Source: Spirometra erinaceieuropaei (Eukaryota > Platyhelminthes > Cestoda > Diphyllobothriidea > Diphyllobothriidae). Taken from it: a stretch of 64,000 nt of DNA. Of the stretch, positions 1 through 12,700 are shown piece by piece; position 1 is the stretch's first letter, and each line of letters starts with the position of its first letter. The notes under the pieces are model-generated. The model saw only the letters and a list, made by a program, of their open reading frames with translations. It did not search any database and was not told where the DNA came from. The position numbers were made by a program, and so were the translations under genes. Location: positions 1,422,830-1,486,829 of the forward strand of contig CACRXP010000050.1 of NCBI GenBank assembly GCA_902702965.1, given 5' to 3'.

Positions 1-151
1 TGGTCTGGCTCATCTACTGCGTGACCCTTTTTAGGGGCATATTTGATTTTACAATACACAAAACAATGCATACTTACAAACCGCCCAAAGAGTTGTGAAC
101 GCTGTTCAAGATAGATGACCGTCAGGAACAATTTACAAAGGTAATACATGG

Positions 152-928
152 GGTAACAATCGGGAGATGGCACTCAAAAAAGTCCGTTATCTAGAAATAA
201 TGCCTTTAACAGTGGACTCAAACGCCTTCAGGCTATATCAGCGGTTACTGACCTATTTTCACGCACTACTTGGACATTCCGCGACGGCCTAACATGGGCT
301 GGCCGAACGAACATCGCAGGAGGTTACATGGACGATGGTCGCTGTTACCCAACCTTCCCCATAGTTACACACGTACACCTGAATATACGACATACATTCG
401 CATTATGGCAGTTTATTACAAAACAAAAGCACTTTTAAACAGTATAAGTCTGCACAACATGGGACAGGAACAGTTCCCAGGCATCTGTCAAAGACATGCC
501 ATTGAGGCCAAACCAAAGACGATACTGTACTTCGTATAGGTGAGCCCACACAGCTCGACCGCATACAGGGCCTCCTTCGTTGAGTTTCCTTTTCAGTCTA
601 CTCCAGTATGCCTCAATGGCATTGGTGTGGCGTCCTTGAAGTTCCTTGAGTGGTTAACAGAGAAATGTAGATAACCTTCTGAGGGAAGACGATTATACGC
701 CTTCCACTCATCCGTTACCACTACACTGCCTTTGGCGACCCATTTTGTAATAACGGAACAGTGAGCGGGCCAACTTCGATCATTCACCTGTTCAAATAAG
801 GCTTTCCGTCGGCTAGTATCGTACATCCCGATCAGCCACCACCCACAAAACCCCTATTACCACCTGTCTTGTAAGACAGGCTGCTTTGGTTAGGCGGATT
901 TTTTGGGTGCCATCTCCCGATTGTTACC
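152..928 (-). mobile_element. Merlin-type DNA transposon relic with partial transposase
   Basis: Perfect 22-bp terminal inverted repeats lie at 152-173 and 907-928. The similarity continues inward for about 12 more bases. The flanks ATACATGG (144-151) and TTACAAGG (929-936) match at 6 of 8 positions, which fits a decayed 8-bp target duplication as expected for Merlin. On the minus strand, about 895 to 480, a broken transposase of the IS1595/ISXO2 DDE type can be read: an NRG...VGG stretch, GMYDTSRRKALFEQ, VVTDEWKAYNRLP, NHSRNF and, after a frameshift, a HTNAIEAYWSRLKRKLN block that matches the family's conserved C-terminal motif. At least two frameshifts and the loss of the N-terminal part make it inactive. 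The inverted repeat lies directly against the catalytic core, so this looks like an internally deleted derivative. Confidence 0.75.
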
Positions 929-2099
929 TTACAAGGTAAACCGGCAAGCACTGCAGTGACAGTTAGATTTATCCTACGAACATAAAAATCATCAGTCTTT
1001 GCCGCTAAAAGGAGATCTCGACGAAACTCCTTCCTGAAAAGCAATAAGTATCCGAAGGATACTAACGCCTCCCTCACGTAACGAATGACAGCATGTCTCC
1101 AGGACACGTCGATATGTAGCCTTTAAGAACAAGGAGTCTTTTTCTCCTTTAATAAAATCCTAAGAGGACCCTTATAAGGCAAACTATAAGCTCGAATGGA
1201 AGCTTTTCAAACGTCAAGGCACCGTGTTCAAGCACCGCACGTTTGTGCAGGTCATCGGTTTCAACCTTTCCTAAAATCGAAATTACTGAATCCAGACCTG
1301 ACAGTAAAATCTGGTCGATCACTGCTGTGTCCAGCCGACCTGAATTTTTGCAGCCACTGCAAGACCATGGGCAGCATTGCGTTCACGCAGCGCATAAGGT
1401 CGAGGGTTTGCTTACACTTAAAGACGGCCCACACACCGGTGACGCTAAATGCCGCTGTATATATATATACACACACACTCTAACCCACTGCAGTCGGCGC
1501 TCATAAAATTTGTCAAATGGGCTTCCTTGGACAGGAATGGAACTTTCACAAATGGGGTTACATTTCAGGTACTTGGTAAGGGGAGCTCCTAAAGGTTTCT
1601 AAGGCGGTTCGACGGTTTCGCTCGCAGGGCCTAAATATTGAAAACGACTTTGGGTATCATACCCCATGTCGGCAGCCATAATATTGTGCAGGTACCGGGC
1701 GTAAACAGCCTGACTACATAACGGAAATTCGTTTTTACAATTCGGTAATTTTCACTGAAGAGAAACGAGTGATAGTCCAAAAACTGCTCCGTAAACCCCT
1801 CATCAAACATGCGGTTTCAGTAAATTCTCCCTTCAAAGTGAATTTTTATAGCAAGTCTGCAGCTGATGGAATACTACAACAGGCGAATGCATGGTCAATG
1901 CACGCAAAAAAGGAAGGAGTACCGACAAAATCAGGGAAAGCTGAGTGGTCTCCTCTGACTTATTAGTCGTCGTCAGCTGAGCACACTCAATCCCAGGTTT
2001 GCGGGACCTACAGTCCGAACCTGGATTTATGGTCACTGAGTGTTGATTACTGGTCGCTACGTGACTCCCTGGAAGGGCCCTAGATTAAGTCCCGAGGCA
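929..2099. other. Intergenic stretch, no gene seen
   Basis: The open frames here are short and lack codon bias or a recognisable domain. A short alternating purine/pyrimidine tract (TA then CA repeats) lies at about 1457-1480. No RNA gene or element boundary was recognised. Confidence 0.5.
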
Positions 2100-2272
2100 C
2101 AAAATTTTGACCGTCATGCCCGACGATGTTCACCGTGTGCTCCACAACGAGGTGAGAGCAGGTATGGTGACTTGCTCGTGAGTTGGCGCTGCAACTATCG
2201 CACTCTCTCTTCCTCCCACACCTAGACCAGGTGTCAAGGCAGAGTCAAGAAGATCGGAGGCTGGGGAGGACA
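2100..2272 (-). mobile_element. tRNA-derived SINE family S2, left piece (S2a)
   Basis: This is the body of a dispersed short repeat, read on the minus strand, also seen at about 9960-10236 (minus) and 30640-30965 (plus). Shared blocks include the GTGCTCCACA segment and the AGACCAGGTGTCAAGGCAGA region. The piece ends exactly where a palindromic foldback element begins at 2273. The rest of the SINE, including its tRNA-like head, resumes beyond that element at 3220-3350. Confidence 0.5.
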
Positions 2273-3219
2273 TACAGTAGATGTGCTAACTCAGGAAATG
2301 TCAACTAAAATTTCGGAATACGCTCTCGTTTCTAAAAGATAAATTAAGTAGGGTTGTAAAACTAATCATGATGTAGCATAATTATATCATAATCCACCTA
2401 CTCCAGGATGCCGGCTTTCGAAAGAACTTATTTTCGGCTGCATGCAAGAACTATACTCTGCAAAAATGACAACTTAATTGGCACGCAATTTTCTCATTTA
2501 TTTTCGATGCCCTTGAAATTTCAATTATATTTCATGGAAAACATGCATAAAAATACTCATTCTTTTACTTATTCGGTAGAAAATCACGTCTTCTTCCAAT
2601 TTCATACTCAAGAGAAGAGTATAATTCGGTTTTGAAAGACTTTTCTAATTCCCGAATAATTTTGAACCCGACCTGCTGTTACACTTGCATTCAGGGTTTC
2701 AAAACTACAAGCTGTATATTTTCGTGTACGGAAAACCATGCATTTCTCTACGGTGTTAAGAGGAGACCATATGAAATTCATAAAATTAAGCAGTGGATTT
2801 GAGCAATATTGTTAAATTTACAAGCCACATTCGTAAATGCAGATACATGAAGTTTCATGAACGGCCATTTAACGGTATTAAAAAATCTCACAATTAGAAA
2901 CTTTTTAGAACTGAACAATACCCTTCCTTCGAGTATGAAATTGGAAGAAGACGTGATTTTCTACCGAATAAGTAAAAGAATGAGTATTTTTATGCATGTT
3001 TTCCATGAAATTTACTTAAATTTTCAAGGGCATCGAAAATAAATGAGAAAATAGCGTGCCAATTAAGTAGTCATTTTTGCTGAGCATAGATCTTGCATGC
3101 AGCCGAAAATAAGTTCTTTCGAAAGCCGGCATCCTGGAGTAGGTGGGTTATGATATAATTATGCTGCATCATGATTAGTTTTACAACACCACTTAATTTA
3201 TCTTTTCGAAACGAGAACG
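2273..3219 (+). mobile_element. Foldback MITE, subfamily A, copy A1 (right end truncated)
   Basis: This element of about 0.95 kb is almost wholly palindromic: the arm from 2273 is the reverse complement of the arm ending near 3219, around a spacer of about 250 bp. The left end begins TA-CAGTAGATGTGCTAACTC. The right arm stops at ...CGAAACGAGAACG and lacks the outermost ~50 bp present in intact copies such as 56958-57954. It contains no transposase. TA duplication and CAGT termini fit Tc1/mariner-type mobilisation (inference). It interrupts SINE S2a. Confidence 0.8.
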
Positions 3220-3350
3220 TCTGCATCTATCGCACTCTCTCTTTCTCCCCCACCTAGACCAGGTGTCAAGGCAGAGTCAAGAAGATCAAAGGCGGGGGAG
3301 GACATAGGTACGGTCGGGTTTGAAGCCCACAGACCTAATGGGACCAGCAT
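3220..3350 (-). mobile_element. SINE S2a, right piece with tRNA-like head
   Basis: On the minus strand this piece holds GGCTTCAAACCCGA, which resembles a pol III B-box, near 3318-3334, followed by the S2 body. Bases 3226-3303 repeat 2196-2273 almost exactly, so part of the SINE body is present on both sides of foldback element A1. Confidence 0.5.
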
Positions 3351-4275
3351 GTCTCTAACCTGACTAGTAAATGCACTTCTCACTATCAGGTCTAGTACGT
3401 TGGTAGTGATCGTGCAGAAAGTCGTCTATCGGGTGGAGATTGGAGGATTATATCACAGCCCACGGGCAATTGCCAGTAGTCATCTAACCCCAGTAATATA
3501 CATGCACTCAAATACTCGTCGTTGGGCCGCAGCTTTATGGAAAGTTAGAAATGACCTCCGACTAAACAAATGAATTTCGATCAGATGCAATCTGATAACT
3601 CATATGAGAAGACCGCGTTTACGATATGGGCGATCCAGACAGATGTTAACTCCTTCAGTCGCCTCATCAGGCATCCAGCAGGCATGTTCGAACGCTCTAC
3701 TAATCATCAGGCTCAACAGGACGATTATCAGACGCCTGTAAACAATGAAAAAATTTGGAATGTACATCAGCTTATTTCCCCACTTGACAACACACCCATA
3801 CGGGTTTGCCGTCCGCAAAGTGCAGAAACAGAACTAAGGATTTCGAGATATCGTGAAGGAAAACGGTCGCCGAGAAAGATGTACTGTATCACTGTTACAC
3901 TAGGAGTGTCCCGGAAAGATCGATAAACGGTCAGGGAGAGTGTTGTCGAGAGGAAGCCTAATCGTCAAACTTTATTTTCAAGGCAGTCCACCAGACGAAG
4001 CAGGGGGGACAGTTAGTTCAGGCATCTTCACATATTTGGTGCGAGGAAAACTGTTCTCGAAACACCCAGTTACACATTTCGAGAAGAAAGGAAACAAAGA
4101 AAGCTATCAGCTTTCCACTTTACTTGATCTCGTGAAGCGGGCCAGATTGATCGAACTAGGCGGCTTCAACCTTACATTCGGCTGACATGAGTGTTTGCAC
4201 GGTGAGGGCGCACTCGTCGATTCGCGGCTGGCGTGTCCAATTCATTATTATCTCACGACCGACGGTCGCATATGT
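3351..4275. other. Intergenic stretch, no gene confirmed
   Basis: Two open frames of 118 and 81 codons occur on the plus strand (3570-3926 and 3940-4185). Neither shows a known motif, a convincing splice context or the GC-rich third positions seen in the two real genes. They are left uncalled. Confidence 0.4.
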
Positions 4276-4577
4276 GGTAAGATGTGGTTATGTAGTCCCA
4301 CCAGATGGGCACAATTCTGTTGGGGTTGAGGCCAGCGTTATGATTAGGGGCTGGAGTTAGGGGTTTGAGTTAGGGGTCAGGGGGTTAGGGCAATTATTTC
4401 TAAAACACTCAAAGTACAACCGCGCATCCCCAATAGCTTTTTTGCATGCAACTACTTGACCTCGTCGCCTGTGCTTTCCCCAGTTCCACCTGTAAAAGCT
4501 CCTGTTACCGCCGGTCCCGTATTACAAGTGGCTGGGGTTTGTTTACTTCAGGTAGGACTACCAAACCACATCCGACC
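4276..4577 (+). mobile_element. Short TIR element with telomere-like core (R1)
   Basis: Imperfect terminal inverted repeats of about 30 bp bound the element: left GGTAAGATGTGGTTATGTAG, right the complement of GGTCGGATGTGGTTTGGTAG. Inside, 4320-4392 is a degenerate array of TTAGGG-like units. The remainder (for example GTATTACAAGTGGCTGGGG) recurs in R2 (16006-16446) and R3 (26383-26681). There is no coding capacity, so it is MITE-like. Confidence 0.65.
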
Positions 4578-5359
4578 GCTTGGGAGTTAACTTTATTGCT
4601 CGAATACATGACATATCAAACCCAGCCATTGACATTACGCCGTAAATGGCAGTGAGGCATGCGGAGGCCCGTTTATGGTGCAGGACACTTTCTAAATCCG
4701 TCTTAGAAGACAAGGTCCGTTTCCTTTGAGATCCTTTTCTCTTCCCCACCCTTGTCACCCTTAAATTGCTGGAGTTCCACTTCTTCCTTTATAGGATCAA
4801 CCAAGGAAAGAAATTTGATCGATACATCGACTCGAACTCGAAAAAAATTATTTTACGGACAGAAGAAAGAAAGCGCCATGTATATTTTTTCTTTGTAAGC
4901 ACTATGCCTTTTTATAAACAAATGTGCGCTACACGTGGACTGTTTTTTCGAAAATCGAGTCAGTGTTAGATCGGACCAAAATCCGGTTAAGTCGATGTTC
5001 GTTCAAAATTGATTAAATAGCGATACTTAACTTAAACGCAAAGGACTGATGTTCTGTCCTTTAAAAATCCTTCTTCACTGCTGAACATCCACCCACCCTC
5101 AATCCAGCGTCTTCGTACGTAAATAAATCCGAATTTCCTGATGCCACTGACTAATCGAGGCCGATTTTTTATAAATTTAACCCTAGTCTGCTTTGGCTAG
5201 TGGCGTCCATTTTCCTCCAGACCCTTTCGAAGAGTAACACATAGTTTTCAAGACGGGCATGCTTCGCGTCCAAAATGGTGTCCTGTCAACTTATCATAAT
5301 GGTTCAAGTTTTGGAGCCAGAGGCAGCCAATGAAGAGATAGGGCATTTTATTGGCTGCC
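4578..5359. other. Upstream region of gene 1, no other gene
   Basis: AT-rich DNA without a recognised gene or element. It must contain at least part of the gene 1 promoter, but no convincing TATA or initiator motif could be assigned. Confidence 0.35.
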
Positions 5360-5578
5360 ACGTTTTCCTAGGTCAAAGTGATCCTACAGCAGCAGCCGCA
5401 GCAGCACCCAGACGTCCTTACAGCCGTCCGGCATAATTTTTCGTAGCTGTCGGTGTCCGGACACATCCCCTCTGTATTTCCTGTCCTGTGACACCTATTT
5501 CGCGAATTTGTGCCCACTTTTTGCCTCTGCAATCCATCCCCCTGTGATCGCACACGTAGACATCCGCTGTCGATTCAA
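5360..5578 (+). promoter_or_regulatory. Probable 5' leader of gene 1
   Basis: GC-richer sequence with CAG/CCG triplets directly precedes the gene 1 start codon. An upstream in-frame extension exists only if a GTG at 5510 is used. The first in-frame ATG is at 5579 (context TTCAAATGC) and begins a natural Ser/Glu/Lys-rich N-terminus, so 5579 is preferred. The transcription start is not visible. Confidence 0.35.
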
Positions 5579-6775
5579 ATGCCCAGCAAAGAGCGTGCTG
5601 ACTCCCCAGAAGATTCCTCAGACGCCAAAGAAGAGAAGGAGAAAGTGGTAAAGAAGGAAGCTGACGAGGACAAAAAAATGAACGACAATGACGCTGAGTT
5701 TACTATACAACTGGACGATGAGAGTGAGGAGGAGGAGGAGGAGGTGGATAAGAATGGCGTTGCAGAAGAATCCAGCAAAGCAGAGGAGGAGGAGAATGTA
5801 AAAAGGTCCTCCACACCACCGCCCGAAGAAGAAAAAGTAAAGGAGGCGGAAGATTCTCGGAAGAAGGATCATAAGGAGGTTCAGGATGGGACTGAAACAA
5901 AAGCTGAGACAGAAGAGAAGAAGCAGGACGTTGTCGTGGAAGAAAACAATCAGCAATACGTTGAACCGGAAGAAGAAACAAAGATTTCCACGACTCCGGA
6001 GGCTGGCGCAACACCCGTCCCGTTAAACGCCTCCGCAGAGGAGCCGGCTACCGGAGAGGTGGTGGAGGAAGTGCCCCTGTCTGTGAAAGAACAGATTGCA
6101 GCTTTCTCCAAGTTGAAGCTGCAAGAGACCCACGGGAAACCGAAACCGGGTGTTGCAAGCGCCTTTGCCCCGAAGCCAGCCCCTACAAAACAGGCCGTCC
6201 CGCCACCAGAAGAGGCCACTGTTGTGGCCCGACCACAAGTCAATCAGCTTTTTGAGAACCCAAAACCGAAACCATTTTATGCTGCTCTAGAACCCATCAA
6301 CAAACCAGAGCCCCCAGCTGAGACCCCGCGTGTTGATGCTGCAAGGCTGAATGCAGCACAAGCAACGACGACGACGACAGAATTTGCGCCGGCTGAGGTT
6401 CCAGCTCCAGGCTATCAACAACAGCAGTCGTTGAATAGGGAACGCAAGCCGAGCTACGAACAGCCGCGCCCACACCAGCAGTTGCGTCCACAACACACCA
6501 GCAGCACCAAATGGACTCCGATGGCCGCGAAAGCAGAGGCACCCATGCCCACTAAACTGGCTCCATTTGGAACGGTGTATACAGAGCCGCGACTCACGCA
6601 GGTTCCGGATGGAAGGCCGCAGGCACAACCCAAGAAATATATTGGACCAGAAATTGTTTCACGTTCCACTGGGCCGTCACAAATGGTTTGTTTGCGCAGA
6701 CAGAGCTCAGAAATCAATTGGGGCTTTGCTGTATTTGGGGGTGCTGATTTCGGTTGTCCACCGTTCATTAGTCGG
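5579..6775 (+). CDS. Gene 1 exon 1: acidic N-terminus and first half of PDZ
   Basis: The exon has 399 codons. Glu/Asp/Lys-rich segments (for example DDESEEEEEEVDKNG) lead into a Pro/Ala/Gln-rich linker. The exon ends after FISR at a CGG|GTGAGT donor, phase 0. The open frame runs on for 32 codons into the intron, where the PDZ pattern is lost, so the donor is preferred. Confidence 0.85.
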
Positions 6776-9700
6776 GTGAGTTTTTGTGCGATGTTGTTGG
6801 ACCCTGATGTTGTCTTCTGTTTTAAGGTACTGGATATACTATACACGCTATACAATGAAACTCAGGAGTAGATTATTGAAATTTTAAAACGCTCTGCCTC
6901 GCCCAAAAGTAGATTTTGAATGCTATTTAGTATGCAGTACAATCTAAAGGTGATGCGTAGAATTTAAAATACTGACTTCTGATTGAATCTCCTACCATGC
7001 GTCTGTATAAATCATACTCGATAAAAATAATTTTTTGATTTGTATAGGTTTTTGAACTGATTTTTTATACTAATACCAATTTAGTTCTAATTATCTGATT
7101 TTTGCGTAGAATTTCCCTTTCTTGTATTTTCGATGTAAAATTTGCGTGCTTGGAAAACATTATTGCAGTAAGGAGGGAGCCTTCCGGTTTAAAAAGCGTA
7201 CTAGTTCTCGTCTTTTTTAAACGCACGTTGGGTTTCCTTGTGCACTTAAAGTTCCTAAATATACGCAAAATTTTATTAGAAATATTCGATTTTTCAGTGT
7301 CAGACCTCATAGTATTCTCAGACTACACGAATCTGGTCATTCACGTTATAGGAAGCAGTGCTAAACGTGCATATACCAAACTACATGAATAACCGCTTAG
7401 AAGTCCAAACATATCGTCTGCGCGAGGTCTTCAAATCTCATAAACTGTTTGTTTACGTGAAAAGCGTCGGCTTGACGAGATTCCGCATGCTACAGGTATA
7501 ATAATTAATTTTTGGCATCCTTTGCAAAAATATTTTCGCAATCGTGCATGAATTCGAGAGAAACCGAAAAATTCGAATCAGGTAAATATCAATTTATTTG
7601 CAGTTGAATTATTGGTGGTGACCTTAGAGATGTATACGCAGATGTCGTCAACTTTCGATGTATGAAGGGCCTTATCAGTAGCTCAATCTCACTGAGACGA
7701 TCTTTCCTAGCTTAAGCCGCACTTTAAATTTTTAATTGTTAATCCAAGTGTTTCAAAACCTGCTCTTCGCATTTAATTTCCCGGCTAACCCGAACCAGTT
7801 TTTCAGCAAGAGTATGGCTCATGGCCGGGGTAACGCACTCTGGGGGGTGTTTGCGTTAAGCGAAATAGCCAAACATTTAAGAACTTTGTGGTACTACAAA
7901 TTTTGATCCCCCATACTGTAACCACTTAAAAGGGAACACTATTCTTACAGTTTCATGGTAACAGTGAATGAGTTTAACGCTTCCTTGCAGGCATTGTCAA
8001 AAAGGTACTTCATTGTCGTATTTTTACTCCGATGACTACCTTATAGCATCTTCACCACTCTCGAGCAATAGCCACCGCGAGGTCTTTTTATTTCTTTCTC
8101 TGGCACGCACAAACAAATATCGCCAATTATTTTCTTTTAGCTCAATCGCTCCCTGGAGTAAGTAACATCGGCCATAAACTATACTCTTGTCAAATTTTCG
8201 AGTTAGTACTAAATTTAATTCTTCTCTGGCATATCGCCAGACTGGCTAGGTATGGGATTTCACTATGCTTGCACTCAACAAAAGTTCAGTGGTCCAAAGA
8301 CATTTCTATGTCAAGCCTTAGAAGATGCTTATGGTCGGAAAAGCATATTAGGTCTAGATTTGCTGCTTTTGTAAAATAAGTCAACGCTAAAAATCTCCAT
8401 GTGCCACCCCCCCCCACCCACAACAAAACACGGGAGAAGGAACTCTCCGTATCACAGGTCGATTTGCGTCGAAATCTAGGAAAATGGGGCTTAAGCTTAA
8501 GGTTGGAGTTTGAGTTAATATTTGGATCGAGATTAAGACTAGGATTGGTAACGGGTATAGGTAATCCTCCCAGAATTTGGCGCAAGGTCTCCTGTATTAC
8601 GGGGGGGGGGCGTTCCAACTCCCGTGTCCTGCCGGTGGGGAGCCACATAAGTGACCCTTTCCATGTCAACCTCTAGAAACTAACGGCTAACAAAATTGTC
8701 CTTGACTGTTAGGTCTTTGTGAAAGCCTCTGTTGTGTTAGTGACGTCTTCACTTGAAACACAGAGTTTTCTTGCTATAAACAACTGATTGCACATGTTAT
8801 TTGCTGTTATTCTGACGGCCATGACTAATCGCTCCCTTTAAAAGCGACGAAGGGGTATGAGGAAGTTTTAATGAAACAGTTGTACGGTAGAGGGGAAGAT
8901 GATCACAGAGCTCCATTCTGCTCAAAGACAACAACAAACAACAGAAAAGTATCATGCCTGGTTCTCAGGAGCAATGAACAACATACAGCGACGTGCTTTT
9001 GACGGATGTTCTGTCAGGCCATTTTGACTTGTCCACATCTCAGCTTCACAACAACTACGAATCGTTAGGCTCTCCTGCTAAATCTGAACACGCTCGTCCA
9101 GGCTTAGGCACTTAGGAGACTTGGGGACGGTCCGTTGCTTGAGGCGGCCTCAGTTACCGCACCGACACAGCACGCATTATTCCCGCTCAGTGCACCATCG
9201 CCAAAGGTTTTTCGCCTTCGTTGGACATTGCCCAGTTCGAACAAACGGGGAGACAGAGTTTGAACCACACCCCCTTCTGAATCGGCACACTTTGCCTGAA
9301 GTCTGCACTAAGCAACTTGCTGTCACCTGATGGACAAACGCGGCGCCACGGCGTGTATGTTCGCGCACAATATGTCCTAAAATCTTAACTTTGAAATCGT
9401 CAAATTTAGTTGCCACAAAAACAGCAGGACCCTTCAGGCCGCTTTGTCGATTTTAACCGAAAAATAATTTATCTGTTTACGCCATACCTTGACCTGCAGC
9501 AGAACTCCCTGTTTTGCATCTGTTAGAGGGTTGGACTTCCGCTCGCAAAGCAGTTTGGCCTAAATGGGTCACATAGTCAAATTCAAAAAAGTAAAGATAA
9601 ACCTAGAGAGGAGAGTGTAAGAGACAAACCCACTAGTTGGGCACAGCGAGTAGGCTATCCAGGAAAGGAAAATAGCAGTATCCCAACAGTTACAAACTAG

Positions 9701-12700
9701 TAAATAAGAACAAAGTCGTCAGCAGGTAAAAGTGCACGTGCGTGTTCTTTGTCTTATTCAAAGTTGTGTCAAAGCCTATTGTAACTGATTAAAACAAAAC
9801 GGACTTAAATGTCACTACAAGAGTATTTAAAAAGTTAGACGGCCAACACGGCCTAGTCTAAAACCCAAGCATAAATTGTATGAAGCTACCCAGTGGAGCA
9901 AGATGCAATGCAAACTGACGAGACTGACCCTGAACACCAGCGACTAAAATAAAGACAGAGTTGTACACCGTAAGACGAGTAAAGTGTGCGCATATGACAG
10001 TCCGACCCCCGTTGCCGACTATGCCCACCATGTGCTCCACAGCAGCGTAACGCCGAATTACGCGTGAGTTAGTTTATAGTCATAGTAGACTTGCGCAGCA
10101 TCTACCACACTTTCTTCACCTTCCCCTGCCGGGCCCGGTGTCATGACCAAGTCACGAAGACCGGACTCGAGAGAGGGCGCAGGTGGCTGGCACGGATTTA
10201 AACCTTACCACCGTACCCACTGAGCCAAAGCATACACTGACCATGATTTTACACTATCAGAGAAAAAGGAGACAGCTCAGATCCCAACTGGCATGGCGCG
10301 CACCTGCAACTAGGCCTGCCCGCGCATTCTTAATAACGCCCGCCGGACGTCGATTTAGCCCCTCTGGTGGCCCAGTGCATCTACCGTCCATCTACCGTTT
10401 CAGTTGTGGACAAATATAGCTAAAATCAGTGACGCTCTTAGCACAATAACTTGGCTACAAGAAATCCCAAGATTGAATATAACTGCACGCGTTCGAGACT
10501 GGTTGTTTTCTGTGGCGATGCAGTTTCTGTCCCCTGTAGTTCGACTCTTCGCATTTTAGGACGACGTGTGAAAGAATATTCTCTTGAATCATATGGAACA
10601 TCTTATGGTAGACATCCCAAGACGGTTGGGGAGTCTGAGGAAGGGGAATAAGTGTTATAGGCAGAATCTAGCCACTGCGAGCTTCAGACTCGGTCCCGCA
10701 TGAAAAGAGAAGTTAGGCGTCATTAGAGAGAGCATCGTGTTCTGGACAAAAATAATGGAGAATGGGTGGGGGTGAGTTGGCAGGCGAGCGATGATACATA
10801 GCCGGTGCCGAGAGAACATCGGAACAGAGACACTTCCAATCAGGTTACATTCTCGAAAAAGGAACTCCAAAAACTGGCACTATGAAGGGATGCAAAAAAT
10901 CAACAACATTCTAAAATGTGTTGCATTGGCATTGCAAGAAAATATTGCAGGATGTAAAATCGGTGTGCCAAGCACAATAAAATCGTTGTTACCAGTATAA
11001 CCCTAAAATTACTTGTTTCTAGAGCGAGTAGCAGGCCGGACGTCTTCACGCCTTGTAACGTTTATTGCTATTTCGTTCACGAACAGGAGCGAATTTTCAA
11101 ATTCAAGGTGCACATATGAGTAGGGAAGAGGACTGTTGGAACACCGAAGCTATTTGTTTATTAATCTAAACTTCCGAACTCACGCAGGGCACAAGAGCGA
11201 CAATAGAACAAACGACAGTTGTTAAGGCGTATTCTCCAATAAGACATCAGTGACACGGGTATAGCGTTGACTATGCAGCTCTCCGAATGCCCGCGCCAGA
11301 TCGATGCATCGACTGACTGAGTTCTCATCCGAGGCATGGACTTTAATCAATTCTCGGCTTGTCCTGCTTCCGGGGTGCGCAGCCACATGCCCCAGCGGCC
11401 GGCAACGTTCGTCAAAACTGGGTAAACATGTGGTCTGGACAGCAACCTAAGTGTGTGTTGTCACTCTCTCACTTTTGATGGTCTCCAAATAACCTAAGCA
11501 GTTAGTTTCACTGTTATTTATGAGCGTTCTAGTCGGTAGATTTGTAATCAAAAGTGATTATGCTGACTCCCCCTCCCTCAGTTTTGCCATTCACGCGGAG
11601 AAAATAGTGAAAACTGAAAATGAAAGGCAATTAGATAGCCCGAAAACAGTGCGGTGAGGAGGATTTGGTTGAAGCTCCGCCATATGTCACTTATTTCTTT
11701 GATTTTCTTTTTTAATTTGTGATGGAAAATTGTCGTTGGATGCGGCAAATATGATGTTACTCCATCGATGCTTGAATTGTGTTGCACGACTTAATTTCTT
11801 GCACAATCTGCCCTTTGCAAGCCACTTTGTGCAACCGCAACGACATTTAATGGCAAGTTGTACTTTTAGACTTTTGAGGTCAGGTTGGCGAATGGGACTG
11901 ATCCCCTGGAAAGTTCTCCCATGTACAACTTTGAAGACTGTTTTCGTTGCAGGGCACCAGTATTGGACAGAAAAATAACTTTAGTGACATTCCCAGGTGA
12001 AGATATGATTCATGAAATTACAAAATCGGAGCCATTAGATTCTAGTTGGTGAACTAGAGGAAATGGACTATGTGTTTATTGTTGGCTTAATATTTTTTTA
12101 TTAAGCACGAAACAAAAAACCAGCAATTGTATCTTGAGACCACATTGCTTTCACACTGATGCAACCCCCTACTCTTTGCGTTTGATCGCCTCCCATAAAA
12201 TGTGATCAAGAAATCGATTTAATTTCTCCCATGCGTTTCCACTACCACACCCGTAAAATCACATTTCGTCTATTTTTGATGGCTTCTGTTGTTAGTGTTA
12301 TCAGGTTATTCGCCTTGATCTAGGTAGCATCGACTATTATAAGTTGAACATCAGTTCCCCTATAAAACAAAATCACGTCAAGTTGATGCATAAACAGCAG
12401 TCGTTCACTCTTGCCAGGGAAATCGATCGACCACTGTATCCGAAAATGGTTATGGCCGTATTGGCCTGACGATGGACTTTAAGCTAAATGGTACTGCCTA
12501 GAAATTCCGTCGTCTACCTGTCCAAATCTATCGAACAGACTCGATCTAAATTTTTAAACAGCAGTCGTTCACTCTTGCCAGGGAAATCGATCGATCACTG
12601 TATCTGAAAATGGGTATGACCGTATCGGCCTGACGATGGACTTTAAGCTAAATGGTACTGCCTCGAAATTCCGCCGTCTACCTGTCCAAACCTATCGAAC

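Noticed and set aside
270..539. 89-codon plus-strand frame
   Set aside because: It is antisense to, or immediately beside, the decayed Merlin transposase and lacks any motif.
832..1107. 91-codon minus-strand frame next to the Merlin transposase
   Set aside because: It crosses the Merlin terminal inverted repeat and has no domain of its own outside the short transposase scrap.
5575..6855. Several minus-strand frames opposite gene 1 exon 1
   Set aside because: They are shadows of the codon-biased acidic and Pro-rich plus-strand exon, dominated by Ser/Leu runs.
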